Part shown: one piece after another, positions 44,434 through 52,691 of the stretch
How the letters are laid out: each line of letters begins with the position of its first letter
Numbering within the stretch: position 1 is the stretch's first letter
Assembly: GCA_038230515.1 (NCBI GenBank)
Contig: JBBRND010000004.1
Span: forward strand, 1 to 64,000
Length of the DNA stretch: 64,000 nucleotides
From: JAPLDB01 sp038230515
Lineage (GTDB): Bacteria > Bacteroidota > Bacteroidia > AKYH767-A > 2013-40CM-41-45
Reading direction: 5' to 3'
The notes under the pieces: model-generated
Database searches by the model: none
Seen by the model: the letters and a program-made list of their open reading frames with translations, nothing else
What the model was told of the DNA's origin: nothing
Position numbers and translations under genes: made by a program

Positions 44434-45087
44434 ATGAAAAAAATTCATTCAATCATTATCCTTGCAATGTCATCCGTGAAACGCCTGATTGCCGTACTCG
44501 ATCTGCCGGCTGACATAGATGATTTTATTACTAAAGTAAACGGCATTTACAATTCAATGAATACAAGTGCATTATTCGCAAGTCTGGCTGCCAAGCTTGC
44601 CACACTTCTCACCAACATCGGCAAGCTGCAAACCGCTCACAACGGCACCAAGACAGTGCCGCCCACGCATACCATAGCCGAGCGCGATACCGAATTGGGA
44701 AAAGTAAAGGGAAACATGCGCACCCTTGTTGGCAATGTGCAGGAACTTGCCGATGCCACACCAGCCAGTGCCGAAGTAATTATTACCTCAGCAGGTATGA
44801 AAGTGAAAAAACAAGGCAGTATAAACAAACAGGATTTTGTAGTAAGCGATGGCGAACTCTCCGGCTCCGCGCTGCTGGTTGCAAAAGGAATTCCGAGCGG
44901 AAAAGGTTTTCACTGCTGGGCAATGAGCAATGACGGATTAGTATGGGAATTCATTTATCCAACAATGGCTGCCACTACTATAGTAGATGGCTTAACGATA
45001 GGCAAAACCAAAATTTTCCGCCATTGCGAAATAAGAAAAGACGGACCTACTGACTGGATGGTAGCCGAACCGCATATTGTGAGGTAA
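44434..45087 (+). CDS. Orphan protein: helical bundle plus beta domain
   Basis: A 217-residue protein of unknown function. Residues about 20-110 are predicted helical (DLPADIDDFITKVNGIYNSM, AAKLATLLTNIGKLQTAH, ERDTELGKVKGNMRTLVGNV); residues 115-217 look beta-rich with a compact sandwich (EVIITSAGMKVKKQGSIN ... HCWAMSNDGLVWEF ... KIFRHCEIRKDG). The start could be ATG 44434 or 44467 (MSSVKRLIAVLDLP). No convincing signal peptide. Array D starts 7 nt after its stop codon, the closest array-gene link in the window. I recall similar unannotated Bacteroidota proteins but could not verify. Confidence 0.72.
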   Translation: MKKIHSIIILAMSSVKRLIAVLDLPADIDDFITKVNGIYNSMNTSALFASLAAKLATLLTNIGKLQTAHNGTKTVPPTHTIAERDTELGKVKGNMRTLVGNVQELADATPASAEVIITSAGMKVKKQGSINKQDFVVSDGELSGSALLVAKGIPSGKGFHCWAMSNDGLVWEFIYPTMAATTIVDGLTIGKTKIFRHCEIRKDGPTDWMVAEPHIVR

Positions 45088-45093
45088 GCAGTT

Positions 45094-45387
45094 ACTTCTC
45101 TATCTGAAATGAACGCTTCCTCTAAAAAAGGGAGCGTTTCTTTTATAGAAGTGAGCGTTTTACAATCTAAAGCCAACACATCTTTAAAAAAATGGAGAGC
45201 TTCTTTTAAAGAAAGGATCGCTTCTTTTAAAGAAAGGAACACTTCTTTTATTAAAGTGAACGCTTCTCTATCTAAAGTGAACGCTTCTTTTAAAGAAAGG
45301 AACACTTCTTTTACTAAAGCGATCACTTCTCTATCTAAAACCAATGCTTCTTTAAAAAGACGAAGCGTTTCTTCTGAAGCAAGACCC
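45094..45387. repeat. Tandem repeat array D: 14 units of 21 bp
   Basis: Fourteen contiguous 21-bp units, consensus GCTTCTTTTAAAGAAAGGAAC, beginning 7 nt after the orphan gene's stop. Many units contain the dyad CTTCTTTTAAAGAAAG, so the transcript could fold within each unit. The plus strand reads NASFKER-like heptads (45109-45429) and the minus strand LKEAFxS-like heptads (44955-45344); both being open is expected from the period. The end merges into a 12-bp inverted repeat. Confidence 0.95.
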
Positions 45388-45469
45388 CGAAGGAGTTGCC
45401 CTTTTAATTCAAATGGGAGAAGAGGATAAACCTGATTTTCTAAAACGGGGAAAAAAAAACTCCTTCGGG
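45386..45469. repeat. Inverted repeat, 12-bp arms, 60-nt loop, at the end of array D
   Basis: CCCGAAGGAGTT (45386-45397) and AACTCCTTCGGG (45458-45469) are perfect inverted arms. The loop holds a second possible stem (CCCTTTTAATTCAAATGGG) and a poly-A run. It could be a structured RNA or a processing or termination signal for the orphan-array transcript. The rest of 45470-45546 holds the next promoter. Confidence 0.55.
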
Positions 45470-45499
45470 ATTGGGGGCTAAGTTAACACTCACATTTTT

Positions 45500-45530
45500 T
45501 TTGCCACCTCCAAGGCAATGCTTAGCTTTG
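45500..45530 (+). promoter_or_regulatory. Consensus promoter of the first propeller paralogue
   Basis: TTTG (45500-45503), a 19-nt spacer and TAGCTTTG (45523-45530, 8 of 8), 16 nt before ATG at 45547. Confidence 0.7.
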
Positions 45531-45546
45531 ATGAAAAGAAATTAAA

Positions 45547-46962
45547 ATGAAAAGAAATTTACTAACCATTTTCCTGTGTTCAGTTCTTGCACTTTATTCC
45601 GGTTCTTCTTTTTCAAATAACCCCATTGAGAATTGTTACAAGAAGTGGTACTTCGGGAATCAGTCAGGAATTAATTTTTTCAATAACAACCCGGTGGTAA
45701 TCACAACAAGTGTAATGTCAACCTACGATTACGGTGCAGCAGTTTGTGATTTTTCAGGCAATCTTCTTTTCTATACCAATGGTCAAACAGTTTGGAATAG
45801 CAATAACGTGGTGATGACAAACGGAACTAATCTCGATGGCAGTGTTACAGGCGGACAAACAGCATTGATTCTTCGACTTAATGAAGAAGATAGTTTGTTC
45901 TACATTTTTACCGTGCCTGAATTTGCTTCACCAAACGGATTCAGATATTCAGTGGTTGATATGAATCTGTCTGCCGGACTTGGAGCAGTTACCGTAAAAA
46001 ATCATTTGCTCTTTGCTCCTTCGGCAGAAAAAATTGCAGCCATCTATAATCATGTTGACAATTCGTTTTGGGTAATCGCACATCAATGGGGCAATAATAA
46101 TTTTGCCACTTACAAACTCACCATCTCCGGGGTTGACTCGGTTCCTGTAATCAGTTCAGTTGGACATGTAAACATGGGTGGCGTTTATGGTGGTTGGCAT
46201 GATGCAACAGGAGAGATCTCCATTTCGCCAGATGGAACCAAGATTGCATGCGCGTATGCCTACTCTTCCATTATTGAACTTTATGATTTCGATATTGCAA
46301 CAGGAATTATTTCAAATCCTATTACACTTACAAATGTAAATTCCATTTGGGGAGTTGAATTTTCTCCCGACTGCCAAAAACTCTATACTACACTTTGGAC
46401 ACAATCAGAAGTGGCACAATACGACCTCAATATTTACACGTCAGCAGCCATCAGTGCATCAAAAGTTGTTGTCGGTAATGTTCCCTATTCCGGTCCGTAT
46501 GCCTGCGGCTATCTCGAACTTGCGCCTGACGGAAAAATATACATTGCTAAATGGAACGGTACTTCCCTTTCAGAAATTGATTTTCCTGACAGTTTGGGCG
46601 CAGCATGTGGATTCACCAATAGCGGATTTAATCTTGCCGGAGGAGTGAGCCAGTGTGGGCTTTCGCCTTCTCCTGTGTTTCCTCCAAATACAGTAGGTAC
46701 TAACACACTAACAAAAATACTCCACCTTGATATTTTTCCGAATCCTGTAAAAGATCAGTTCACTGTGAAAATTCCTGATGGTGTTGCTTTCAGAAATTTA
46801 CAATTGCAACTGATTTCCATTGATGGCAAAGTTGTGAGAACTGTTTCTGTTACTCAAAGGGAAATAGTAGTAAGAAGAAGAGAGTTGAACTCCGGAAATT
46901 ATTTGTGTGAGTTACTCGGTGATGGAAAAATAATTGCGGAAGAAAAAATTGTGGTGGAGTAA
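45547..46962 (+). CDS. Secreted beta-propeller-like protein, T9SS type A (paralogue 1)
   Basis: A 471-residue protein with a signal peptide (LLTIFLCSVLALYSGSSFS). The body has WYFGNQSGINF, a GNLLFYTNGQTVWN strand pair, SAEKIAAIYNHVDNSFWVIAHQW, EISISPDGTKIACAY and ELAPDGKIYIAKWN, a WD40-like propeller layout. The T9SS type A tail is DIFPNPVKDQFTVKIPDG ... GKVVRTV ... LNSGNYLCELLGDGKIIAEEKIVVE. It is a tandem paralogue of the next gene. Surface location is expected; the ligand is unknown. Confidence 0.85.
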   Translation: MKRNLLTIFLCSVLALYSGSSFSNNPIENCYKKWYFGNQSGINFFNNNPVVITTSVMSTYDYGAAVCDFSGNLLFYTNGQTVWNSNNVVMTNGTNLDGSVTGGQTALILRLNEEDSLFYIFTVPEFASPNGFRYSVVDMNLSAGLGAVTVKNHLLFAPSAEKIAAIYNHVDNSFWVIAHQWGNNNFATYKLTISGVDSVPVISSVGHVNMGGVYGGWHDATGEISISPDGTKIACAYAYSSIIELYDFDIATGIISNPITLTNVNSIWGVEFSPDCQKLYTTLWTQSEVAQYDLNIYTSAAISASKVVVGNVPYSGPYACGYLELAPDGKIYIAKWNGTSLSEIDFPDSLGAACGFTNSGFNLAGGVSQCGLSPSPVFPPNTVGTNTLTKILHLDIFPNPVKDQFTVKIPDGVAFRNLQLQLISIDGKVVRTVSVTQREIVVRRRELNSGNYLCELLGDGKIIAEEKIVVE

Positions 46963-47104
46963 ATTTTGTGCTGTCTGGGTTGTGCCATGCGCTAACAGGA
47001 AACTTATCTGACTATTCGAAGAAGAAGCTCTCCGCTAGGTCTTCGCCATAAGACCTGCGAACACTAAACTTAACCACATTGCCCTTCAAGGATGAGTTTG
47101 TTTT

Positions 47105-47135
47105 TTTGCTGCAATAAATACAATTTGTAGTTTTA
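47105..47135 (+). promoter_or_regulatory. Promoter of the second propeller paralogue
   Basis: TTTG (47105-47108), a 19-nt spacer and TAGTTTTA (47128-47135, 7 of 8), 15 nt before ATG at 47151: the same geometry as the first paralogue. Confidence 0.6.
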
Positions 47136-47150
47136 CGGAAATGAAATAGT

Positions 47151-48572
47151 ATGAAAAAAAATCTACACCTCTTAGCCATTATTTTTCTTTCATGTATTGT
47201 GCAAGTAGAATGCGAAGCACAAAACAAAAATAATAATTCGATCTGGTATTTTGGCGATCATGCCGGTATTGATTTTAGAACCGGGTCTCCTGTTGTGCTT
47301 ACTAATAGTGCCATGTATGATTGGGATGTGGCAGCTACTGCCTGTAATACTTCGGGCGAACTGCTTATGTATTGCAATGGCGATACCGTGTGGAATAAAA
47401 ATCATCAACTGATGCCAAATGGAACAGGGCTACTCGGTAGTACTACAGGCGGACAAACATCTCTCATTCTCAATCAATATGAAACAGAAAATTATTATGT
47501 TTTCACGGTAGCCGAATTTGCCGTAGCCAATGGTTTGCGTTATTCAGTAGTTGATCTTAGTTTGAATGGCGGCACCGGAGATATTGTTGCCGGCAAAAAA
47601 AATGTTCCTCTGGTAACTCCATCTACAGAAAAAATTGCAGCGGTTTGGAACAGGACAAATTATTATTACTGGGTAATTACTCATCAATGGAATAACAACA
47701 CATTTGCCTGCTATAAACTAAATGCTTCCGGACTAGATACTATCCCTGTACTCAACAGCGTGGGTACTTCGCACACGGGCGGAACTTATGGAGGGATCCA
47801 TAATGCCATGGGGCAACTTGTTGTTTCGCCTGATGGAACGCACCTCGCCTGTGCGCTTTCTCTTTCCGGGCTATTTGAATTGTTTGATTTTGATATTAAC
47901 ACGGGAGTAATTTCAAATCCCATTACAATTTCAGGTTATCCCAATGCGCTTGGGCTTGCCTATTCTTCTAACGGGCAACTAATTTATTTAACCCGGTTAA
48001 TCAGCGATCCTATTTATCAATTCGATTTATCCAACTATACTCAAACAGCCATTGCCAATTCCGTTAACATAGTGGGTCATGTAACTTCAAGTGGTGCATT
48101 TTTTGGTTATACCGCAGCATACCTTCACCTTGCACCTGATGCAAAAATTTATGTTCCGCATATTGTTGACAGTGTGGTAGGCGCAATTGAGTATCCAAAT
48201 TTATCAGGAACAAGTTGCAATTACATTGATCATTTCCTTAACCTTCAGGGAATGACATCCAACCCTGGCATGACTCAGGGACCGGTTTACACCGATGAAT
48301 TCACAGGAATTGAAAAAAGTAATTTTATTCATTTCTCCATCTTTCCAAACCCCTCCTTCAATAGTTTTACAATAAAACTTCCTTCAGGCTTGGAGGCAAA
48401 AAATGTGAGAGTACATATTATTTCAGTTGATGGAAAACTTGAAAAAGAAATTACCATCAACAGCAATCGCGACATTCTCTTTAGCCGTGATGAATTATCT
48501 CCCGGAATTTATTTTTGTGAATTGACGGAAGGCAAAAAAATAATTGCAGTGGAGAAAATAGCGGTGGAGTAA
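47151..48572 (+). CDS. Secreted beta-propeller-like protein, T9SS type A (paralogue 2)
   Basis: A 473-residue protein collinear with the 45547 gene: IWYFGDHAGIDFRTGSPVV, ELLMYCNGDTVWN, TTGGQTSLIL, STEKIAAVWNRTNYYYWVITHQW, LVVSPDGTHLACAL and HLAPDAKIYVPHI, then the T9SS type A tail SIFPNPSFNSFTIKLPSG ... LSPGIYFCELTEGKKIIAVEKIAVE. The signal peptide is LLAIIFLSCIVQVECEAQ. The two arose by tandem duplication and have since diverged, each with its own promoter. It converges on asnB with 2 nt between stops. Confidence 0.85.
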   Translation: MKKNLHLLAIIFLSCIVQVECEAQNKNNNSIWYFGDHAGIDFRTGSPVVLTNSAMYDWDVAATACNTSGELLMYCNGDTVWNKNHQLMPNGTGLLGSTTGGQTSLILNQYETENYYVFTVAEFAVANGLRYSVVDLSLNGGTGDIVAGKKNVPLVTPSTEKIAAVWNRTNYYYWVITHQWNNNTFACYKLNASGLDTIPVLNSVGTSHTGGTYGGIHNAMGQLVVSPDGTHLACALSLSGLFELFDFDINTGVISNPITISGYPNALGLAYSSNGQLIYLTRLISDPIYQFDLSNYTQTAIANSVNIVGHVTSSGAFFGYTAAYLHLAPDAKIYVPHIVDSVVGAIEYPNLSGTSCNYIDHFLNLQGMTSNPGMTQGPVYTDEFTGIEKSNFIHFSIFPNPSFNSFTIKLPSGLEAKNVRVHIISVDGKLEKEITINSNRDILFSRDELSPGIYFCELTEGKKIIAVEKIAVE

Positions 48573-48574
48573 AA

Positions 48575-50473
48575 TCAACTCATCCATCTCTTATACCACG
48601 CCATAAAGAAAAAGACGAACCATAAGCGTTCGAAAAATTCCAATCGCCCTGCGAGGTATTCTTTTTTCATATTCTCAACTTCTGTCTTGTTGAGGGTATC
48701 AAATACACCGCTTGAGGAGTTCTGTGAAAAAGTGTCTTCAAAAAAATCTTTCAGTTCATTCTTCAGCCACTTCTCCACCGGCACACCAAATCCCATCTTC
48801 GGGCGATCCATAATTTCTTTTGGGATGTAGCGATGAACAATATCTCTCAGCATAACCTTCCCCACACCATTTTGATATTTGTAATGCGAAGGAAGTTTTG
48901 CAACAAACTCAATGATACGCTGATCAAGAAACGGTTCGCGCCCTTCTAACGATGTACTCATGGTAGCACGGTCAACCTTTTGAAGAATATCATCCACCAT
49001 GTATGTTTTATATTCTACAGCAATGATGCGCGCGAGCGTATCATTGTCAGAATTGTAGAGATTGTTATCATCGAATACTGAATGGAGATGCTTTGCTTCC
49101 GCATTGATCAGCTTTTGCGCCTCGCCCTCTGTATAACACGAATGAATTACCTCAAACGCTTTTACAGGATCCTTTTTCTGCAAAACAAGAAATAATTTTT
49201 CGAGGCGATCTGCTTTCGCTGCCGGTTTGTTTTTATTGTGAATACTCTTCAGCACACTTGCCATCAGTGTACCAACACCATTCGGAATCATGGAAAACTT
49301 TTTCCAGTAATTCATAAAGCGTTTGTGGCGTGGATAGCCGGCAAATACTTCATCACCACCGTCTGCACTCAGAGCAACCGTTACGTGTTGCCGTGCTATG
49401 CGGCTTACGAGTGTGGTCGGAATTCCGGAAGTGTCTCCAAAAGGTTCATCATAAATATCAGCAAGCTGAGGCACTAATTCTACCGCATCTTTTATCGTAC
49501 AGAAATACTCATGATGATCGGTGCCAAGATGCTCTGCAACTTTTTTTGCATGATCCGCTTCGTTGTATTCTTTTTCATGAAAACCGATGGTATATGTTTT
49601 TATTTTCTGGGTAGAATTTTTCTGAAGCAAAGCAGTAACGGCCGAACTATCATAACCTCCACTAAGAAATACACCTACCGGAACATCAGCCACCATGCGG
49701 TATTGAAAGGCGGAGGAAAGAATTCGCTCCGTAGTGTCAACAGCTTCGTTGTAATCAATATTTAATTTCGGGCGGTTGTATTCATCCGTAACATCCCAGT
49801 ATTTTTCAATCGAGGTATTTTTTGAAGAAAGATCAACCGTAAGAAAATGTCCAGGCAGAAGTTTATGAGCATTTTTAAAAATACAATAGGGTGCAGAAAT
49901 ATATCCATGCTGAAAATAAAGTGAGAGCGCATCAGTATCAATTTCTTTTTTGAATTGAGGATGTTTGTGAAACGCTTTCAGTTCAGAAGCAAAAAGAAAT
50001 AGATCATCGCGCCAATACCAGTAGTATGGCTTCACCCCTGCCCTATCACGAAAGAAAACAACGCGATTATTTTTTTTATCAAACAATGCAATGGCAAACA
50101 TTCCGATAAAACCATGCACACATTTTGTTCCGTACTGCTGATAGGATTTCAAAACCACTTCCGTATCGCTGTTTGATTTAAACTTATGACCGAGCGCTTC
50201 AAGGTCTTTGCGAAGTTCTTTGTAATTGTAAATCTCCCCGTTCAGCATTACCACATCACCAGTAGCATCATTCGTCATCGGCTGATGCCCGAGTGGCGAA
50301 AGATCAATGATGCTCAACCTGCGAAAACCAAAAGCAACAGTTGCAGATTGTGTGTCAATCGTTGCCTCACCGCTGTCATCCGGTCCGCGGTGAATGAGGG
50401 ATTCACGCATTGCAATAAGTATCTCTCGCGATGTTTGTTTTTTAAAATCAATAAAGCCGGTAATGCCGCACAT
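48575..50473 (-). CDS. asnB: Asparagine synthase, glutamine-hydrolysing (second copy)
   Basis: A 632-residue enzyme with MCGITGFIDFKK (catalytic Cys2), HRGPDDSG, RRLSIIDLSPLGHQPM and LNGEIYNYKEL in the glutaminase, and SGGYDSSAVTALL and SADGGDEVFAGYPRH in the synthetase. The frame extends 6 codons upstream, but the Cys must follow the initiating Met, so the start is at 50473. Divergent from a methyltransferase gene and close to glycosyltransferase and methyltransferase genes, it is more likely to serve surface-glycan synthesis than asparagine supply, though this is inference. Only moderately similar to the 18797 copy. Confidence 0.92.
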   Translation of the reverse strand: MCGITGFIDFKKQTSREILIAMRESLIHRGPDDSGEATIDTQSATVAFGFRRLSIIDLSPLGHQPMTNDATGDVVMLNGEIYNYKELRKDLEALGHKFKSNSDTEVVLKSYQQYGTKCVHGFIGMFAIALFDKKNNRVVFFRDRAGVKPYYWYWRDDLFLFASELKAFHKHPQFKKEIDTDALSLYFQHGYISAPYCIFKNAHKLLPGHFLTVDLSSKNTSIEKYWDVTDEYNRPKLNIDYNEAVDTTERILSSAFQYRMVADVPVGVFLSGGYDSSAVTALLQKNSTQKIKTYTIGFHEKEYNEADHAKKVAEHLGTDHHEYFCTIKDAVELVPQLADIYDEPFGDTSGIPTTLVSRIARQHVTVALSADGGDEVFAGYPRHKRFMNYWKKFSMIPNGVGTLMASVLKSIHNKNKPAAKADRLEKLFLVLQKKDPVKAFEVIHSCYTEGEAQKLINAEAKHLHSVFDDNNLYNSDNDTLARIIAVEYKTYMVDDILQKVDRATMSTSLEGREPFLDQRIIEFVAKLPSHYKYQNGVGKVMLRDIVHRYIPKEIMDRPKMGFGVPVEKWLKNELKDFFEDTFSQNSSSGVFDTLNKTEVENMKKEYLAGRLEFFERLWFVFFFMAWYKRWMS

Positions 50474-50520
50474 ATCTACTGAAGTTCGCAAAGCTAAACA
50501 AAATCAAAAGTGATTTTTTC

Positions 50521-50580
50521 CTCCGTGCCTCTCTGTGCTCTCAGTGGTTCATTTTTCTTAAACCACAGAGGTACACGGAG
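50521..50580. repeat. 'CCACGGAGGCACAGAG'-type repeat, imperfect palindrome
   Basis: The left arm CTCCGTGCCTCTCTGTGCTC...GTGGTT (50521-50549) is the imperfect inverse of AACCACAGAGGTACACGGAG (50561-50580) with an AT-rich loop. Related copies lie at 52622-52663 and 53097-53153. This one lies between divergent asnB and the methyltransferase, just before the latter's -7 box. Confidence 0.75.
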
Positions 50581-50587
50581 AAAATCC

Positions 50588-50595
50588 TATTTTCG
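50588..50595 (+). promoter_or_regulatory. -7 box of the methyltransferase gene
   Basis: TATTTTCG (7 of 8 to TAnnTTTG), 7 nt before ATG at 50603. The expected -33 position falls inside the palindromic repeat, which might therefore affect transcription. Confidence 0.45.
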
Positions 50596-50602
50596 CAACC
50601 CG

Positions 50603-51541
50603 ATGATTGACTTTGTATCTCCCAAAACAAAAGAAAAACTCTCTCAACAGAACGGGCAATTAGTTTCTGCAAACGGAGAAACTTTTCCTGTACTTAAAGA
50701 CATTCCCCGTTTTGTTCCGATAGATAATTACGCCTCTGCATTTGGGCTACAGTGGAACACGTTTTCAAAAACACAACTCGATAGTCACAATGAAATGAGC
50801 ATTACCAAAGAGCGGCTGGAGCGTTGCCTTGGTTTTCCGCTCGATCAATTAAAAAATAAAACAGTTCTGGAAGTTGGTTGCGGTGCCGGTAGGTTTACGG
50901 AACTCCTGGTAAAAAGCGGAGCACTCGTTCATTCAATTGACCTCAGTCATGCCGTAGAAGCAAACAAACAAAACATTGGTGATCAAGCCAACTATAAAAT
51001 AGCGCAGGCAGGTGCTTATGAAATTCCTTTTCCTGATGATTCATTTGACGTAGTGATTTGCTTAGGGGTTGTTCAGCACACTCCCTCTTCTGAAAAAACA
51101 ATTGAGTCACTTTGGGAAAAAGTAAAGCAAAATGGAATTCTCGTAATAGATCACTACCGTTGGCGGCTGGCTTATTATGGCAACATGCGTTGGATCTACA
51201 GAGAATTTTTTCGGAAAATGAAACCGCAAAAAAGTCAGCGCATCATTCATAAATTGGTTGATATATTTTTTCCGTTGCACTGGGCATTTAAAAATAACAA
51301 GGTATTGTATTGGCTACTCATTCGATTCACCCCGCTTTTCGAATACGTACGCGAATATCCTCAACTCAGCAAAGAGCAACACAAAGAGTGGTGCCGAATG
51401 GATACGTATGATGGGCTTACTGATTACTACAAGCATCTGCGAACACCTGCTCAGATAAAATCTTTGCTGGAAAAACTTGGAGGTAAGAAGATCTGGATCA
51501 ATCAAGGCGGCAACGGTGTGGAAGCGAGATGTACAAAATAA
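50603..51541 (+). CDS. SAM-dependent methyltransferase with Trm112-like N-terminal segment
   Basis: A 312-residue class I methyltransferase. Residues 1-45 (DFVSPKTKEKLSQQNGQL ... FPVLKDIPRFV) are Trm112-like without the zinc cysteines. The SAM motif VLEVGCGAGRFTELL is near residue 95, then FDVVICLGVVQHTPS (motif IV region). The start at 50603 rests on the -7 box and domain boundary. The C-terminal part is probably for the glycan substrate. It is followed at 24 nt by a glycosyltransferase, likely cotranscribed. Confidence 0.85.
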   Translation: MIDFVSPKTKEKLSQQNGQLVSANGETFPVLKDIPRFVPIDNYASAFGLQWNTFSKTQLDSHNEMSITKERLERCLGFPLDQLKNKTVLEVGCGAGRFTELLVKSGALVHSIDLSHAVEANKQNIGDQANYKIAQAGAYEIPFPDDSFDVVICLGVVQHTPSSEKTIESLWEKVKQNGILVIDHYRWRLAYYGNMRWIYREFFRKMKPQKSQRIIHKLVDIFFPLHWAFKNNKVLYWLLIRFTPLFEYVREYPQLSKEQHKEWCRMDTYDGLTDYYKHLRTPAQIKSLLEKLGGKKIWINQGGNGVEARCTK

Positions 51542-51565
51542 GATTTGAGGCGTGAGATTTGAGAC

Positions 51566-52621
51566 ATGAAAAAAAAACGGATTCTTCTTTTCTGTCCGGT
51601 ACATTCTTCACTCATCACAAAAGAAGTTGAACTCTTTTCGTCCGAATTTGATGTGAGGGTGTTCGATCTTCGCTCGAATGAGAAAATAAAAATTCCACTG
51701 CGATTCATCACGCAATTATTTTTTCTTCTGAAGAATATTTCCAGCACAGAAATAATGGTGAGCCGGTTTGTAGGTTATCAAACTATTCTTCCCATTCTCT
51801 TCAGCAAGATTACAGGTAAACCAATTGTGTGCATAATGGGTGGACTGGAGTGCATCAAATTTCCATCTGTAAAAACAGGAAGCTATATCAAACCATTTTT
51901 TGGGGCGATTACAAAATGGTGCTTGAGGAATGCAACTCATTTGTGCCCTGTTCATGATTCACTTATTCTTACCAACTACACTTATCAGGATGATGATTAT
52001 CCGAAACAAGGTTACAAATATTTTGTTGAGAATTGCAATACACCTGTAACGGTTGTCCGAAATGGATTTGATGCAACCTTTTGGAATTGTATCAAAGAAA
52101 AAATACCGAACACATTTATCACTGTTGCGCATGGCATTGAACAGGATCATTTGTTTCGGCTGAAGGGAATTGATTTAATAATTGCTGTAGCTTCTTCTTT
52201 TCCTCAGTGTACGTTTACAATCGTAGGTGGAAAAAAAGATGAGATGAAAAAAGATATTCCCGTCAATGTTGTTTTTGTCGGAGATATAAAAAACAATTTG
52301 CTGAAAGACTTGTACAGCAGACAGGAATTTTACCTTCAGCTTTCAATCACTGAAGGTTTTCCGAATGCGTTGTGTGAAGCAATGTTGTGTGAGTGCATTC
52401 CCATCGGTAGTAACGTAGGTGCGATTCCTGAAATTATCAATGATGAAAAATTTATTCTGAAAAGAAAAGACGTTGGGCAATTGAAAAAGATTCTTGAGTT
52501 TGCCTTAACTATTGACCGCAAATCAACCAGTATGATGGCGCGAAACAGGATAAAAGAAAATTACACGATTGAGATGAGGAAGGAGCGTTTCCTGAATCTG
52601 TTTTCTGAAATAAAAAAATAA
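51566..52621 (+). CDS. Glycosyltransferase family 4-type
   Basis: A 351-residue protein. The N-terminal half is degenerate (RILLFCPVHSSLITKEVELF, IMVSRFVGYQTILPIL); the C-terminal donor domain is clear: TVVRNGFDATFW, KGIDLIIAVASSFP, FTIVGGKKDE, and the ExxxxxxNALCEAM motif in SITEGFPNALCEAMLC. It probably adds a sugar to a surface polymer. ATG directly follows a TTTGAGG-type dispersed repeat (51541-51564). It is downstream of the methyltransferase. Confidence 0.87.
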   Translation: MKKKRILLFCPVHSSLITKEVELFSSEFDVRVFDLRSNEKIKIPLRFITQLFFLLKNISSTEIMVSRFVGYQTILPILFSKITGKPIVCIMGGLECIKFPSVKTGSYIKPFFGAITKWCLRNATHLCPVHDSLILTNYTYQDDDYPKQGYKYFVENCNTPVTVVRNGFDATFWNCIKEKIPNTFITVAHGIEQDHLFRLKGIDLIIAVASSFPQCTFTIVGGKKDEMKKDIPVNVVFVGDIKNNLLKDLYSRQEFYLQLSITEGFPNALCEAMLCECIPIGSNVGAIPEIINDEKFILKRKDVGQLKKILEFALTIDRKSTSMMARNRIKENYTIEMRKERFLNLFSEIKK

Positions 52622-52663
52622 AACCACGGAGGGCACAGAGATGCACCGAGGGTTTTCTCAGTG
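52622..52663. repeat. 'CCACGGAGGCACAGAG'-type repeat, left flank of the GxxExxY gene
   Basis: AACCACGGAGGGCACAGAGA then TGCACCGAGGGTTTTCTCAGTGA. The 16-bp word GAGGGTTTTCTCAGTG (52648-52663) recurs exactly at 53114-53129 on the other side of the gene. A short dyad TTCCCT-C-AGGGAA follows at 52672-52684. Confidence 0.75.
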
Positions 52664-52691
52664 ACTTTCCGTTCCCTCAGGGAAAAATTTT

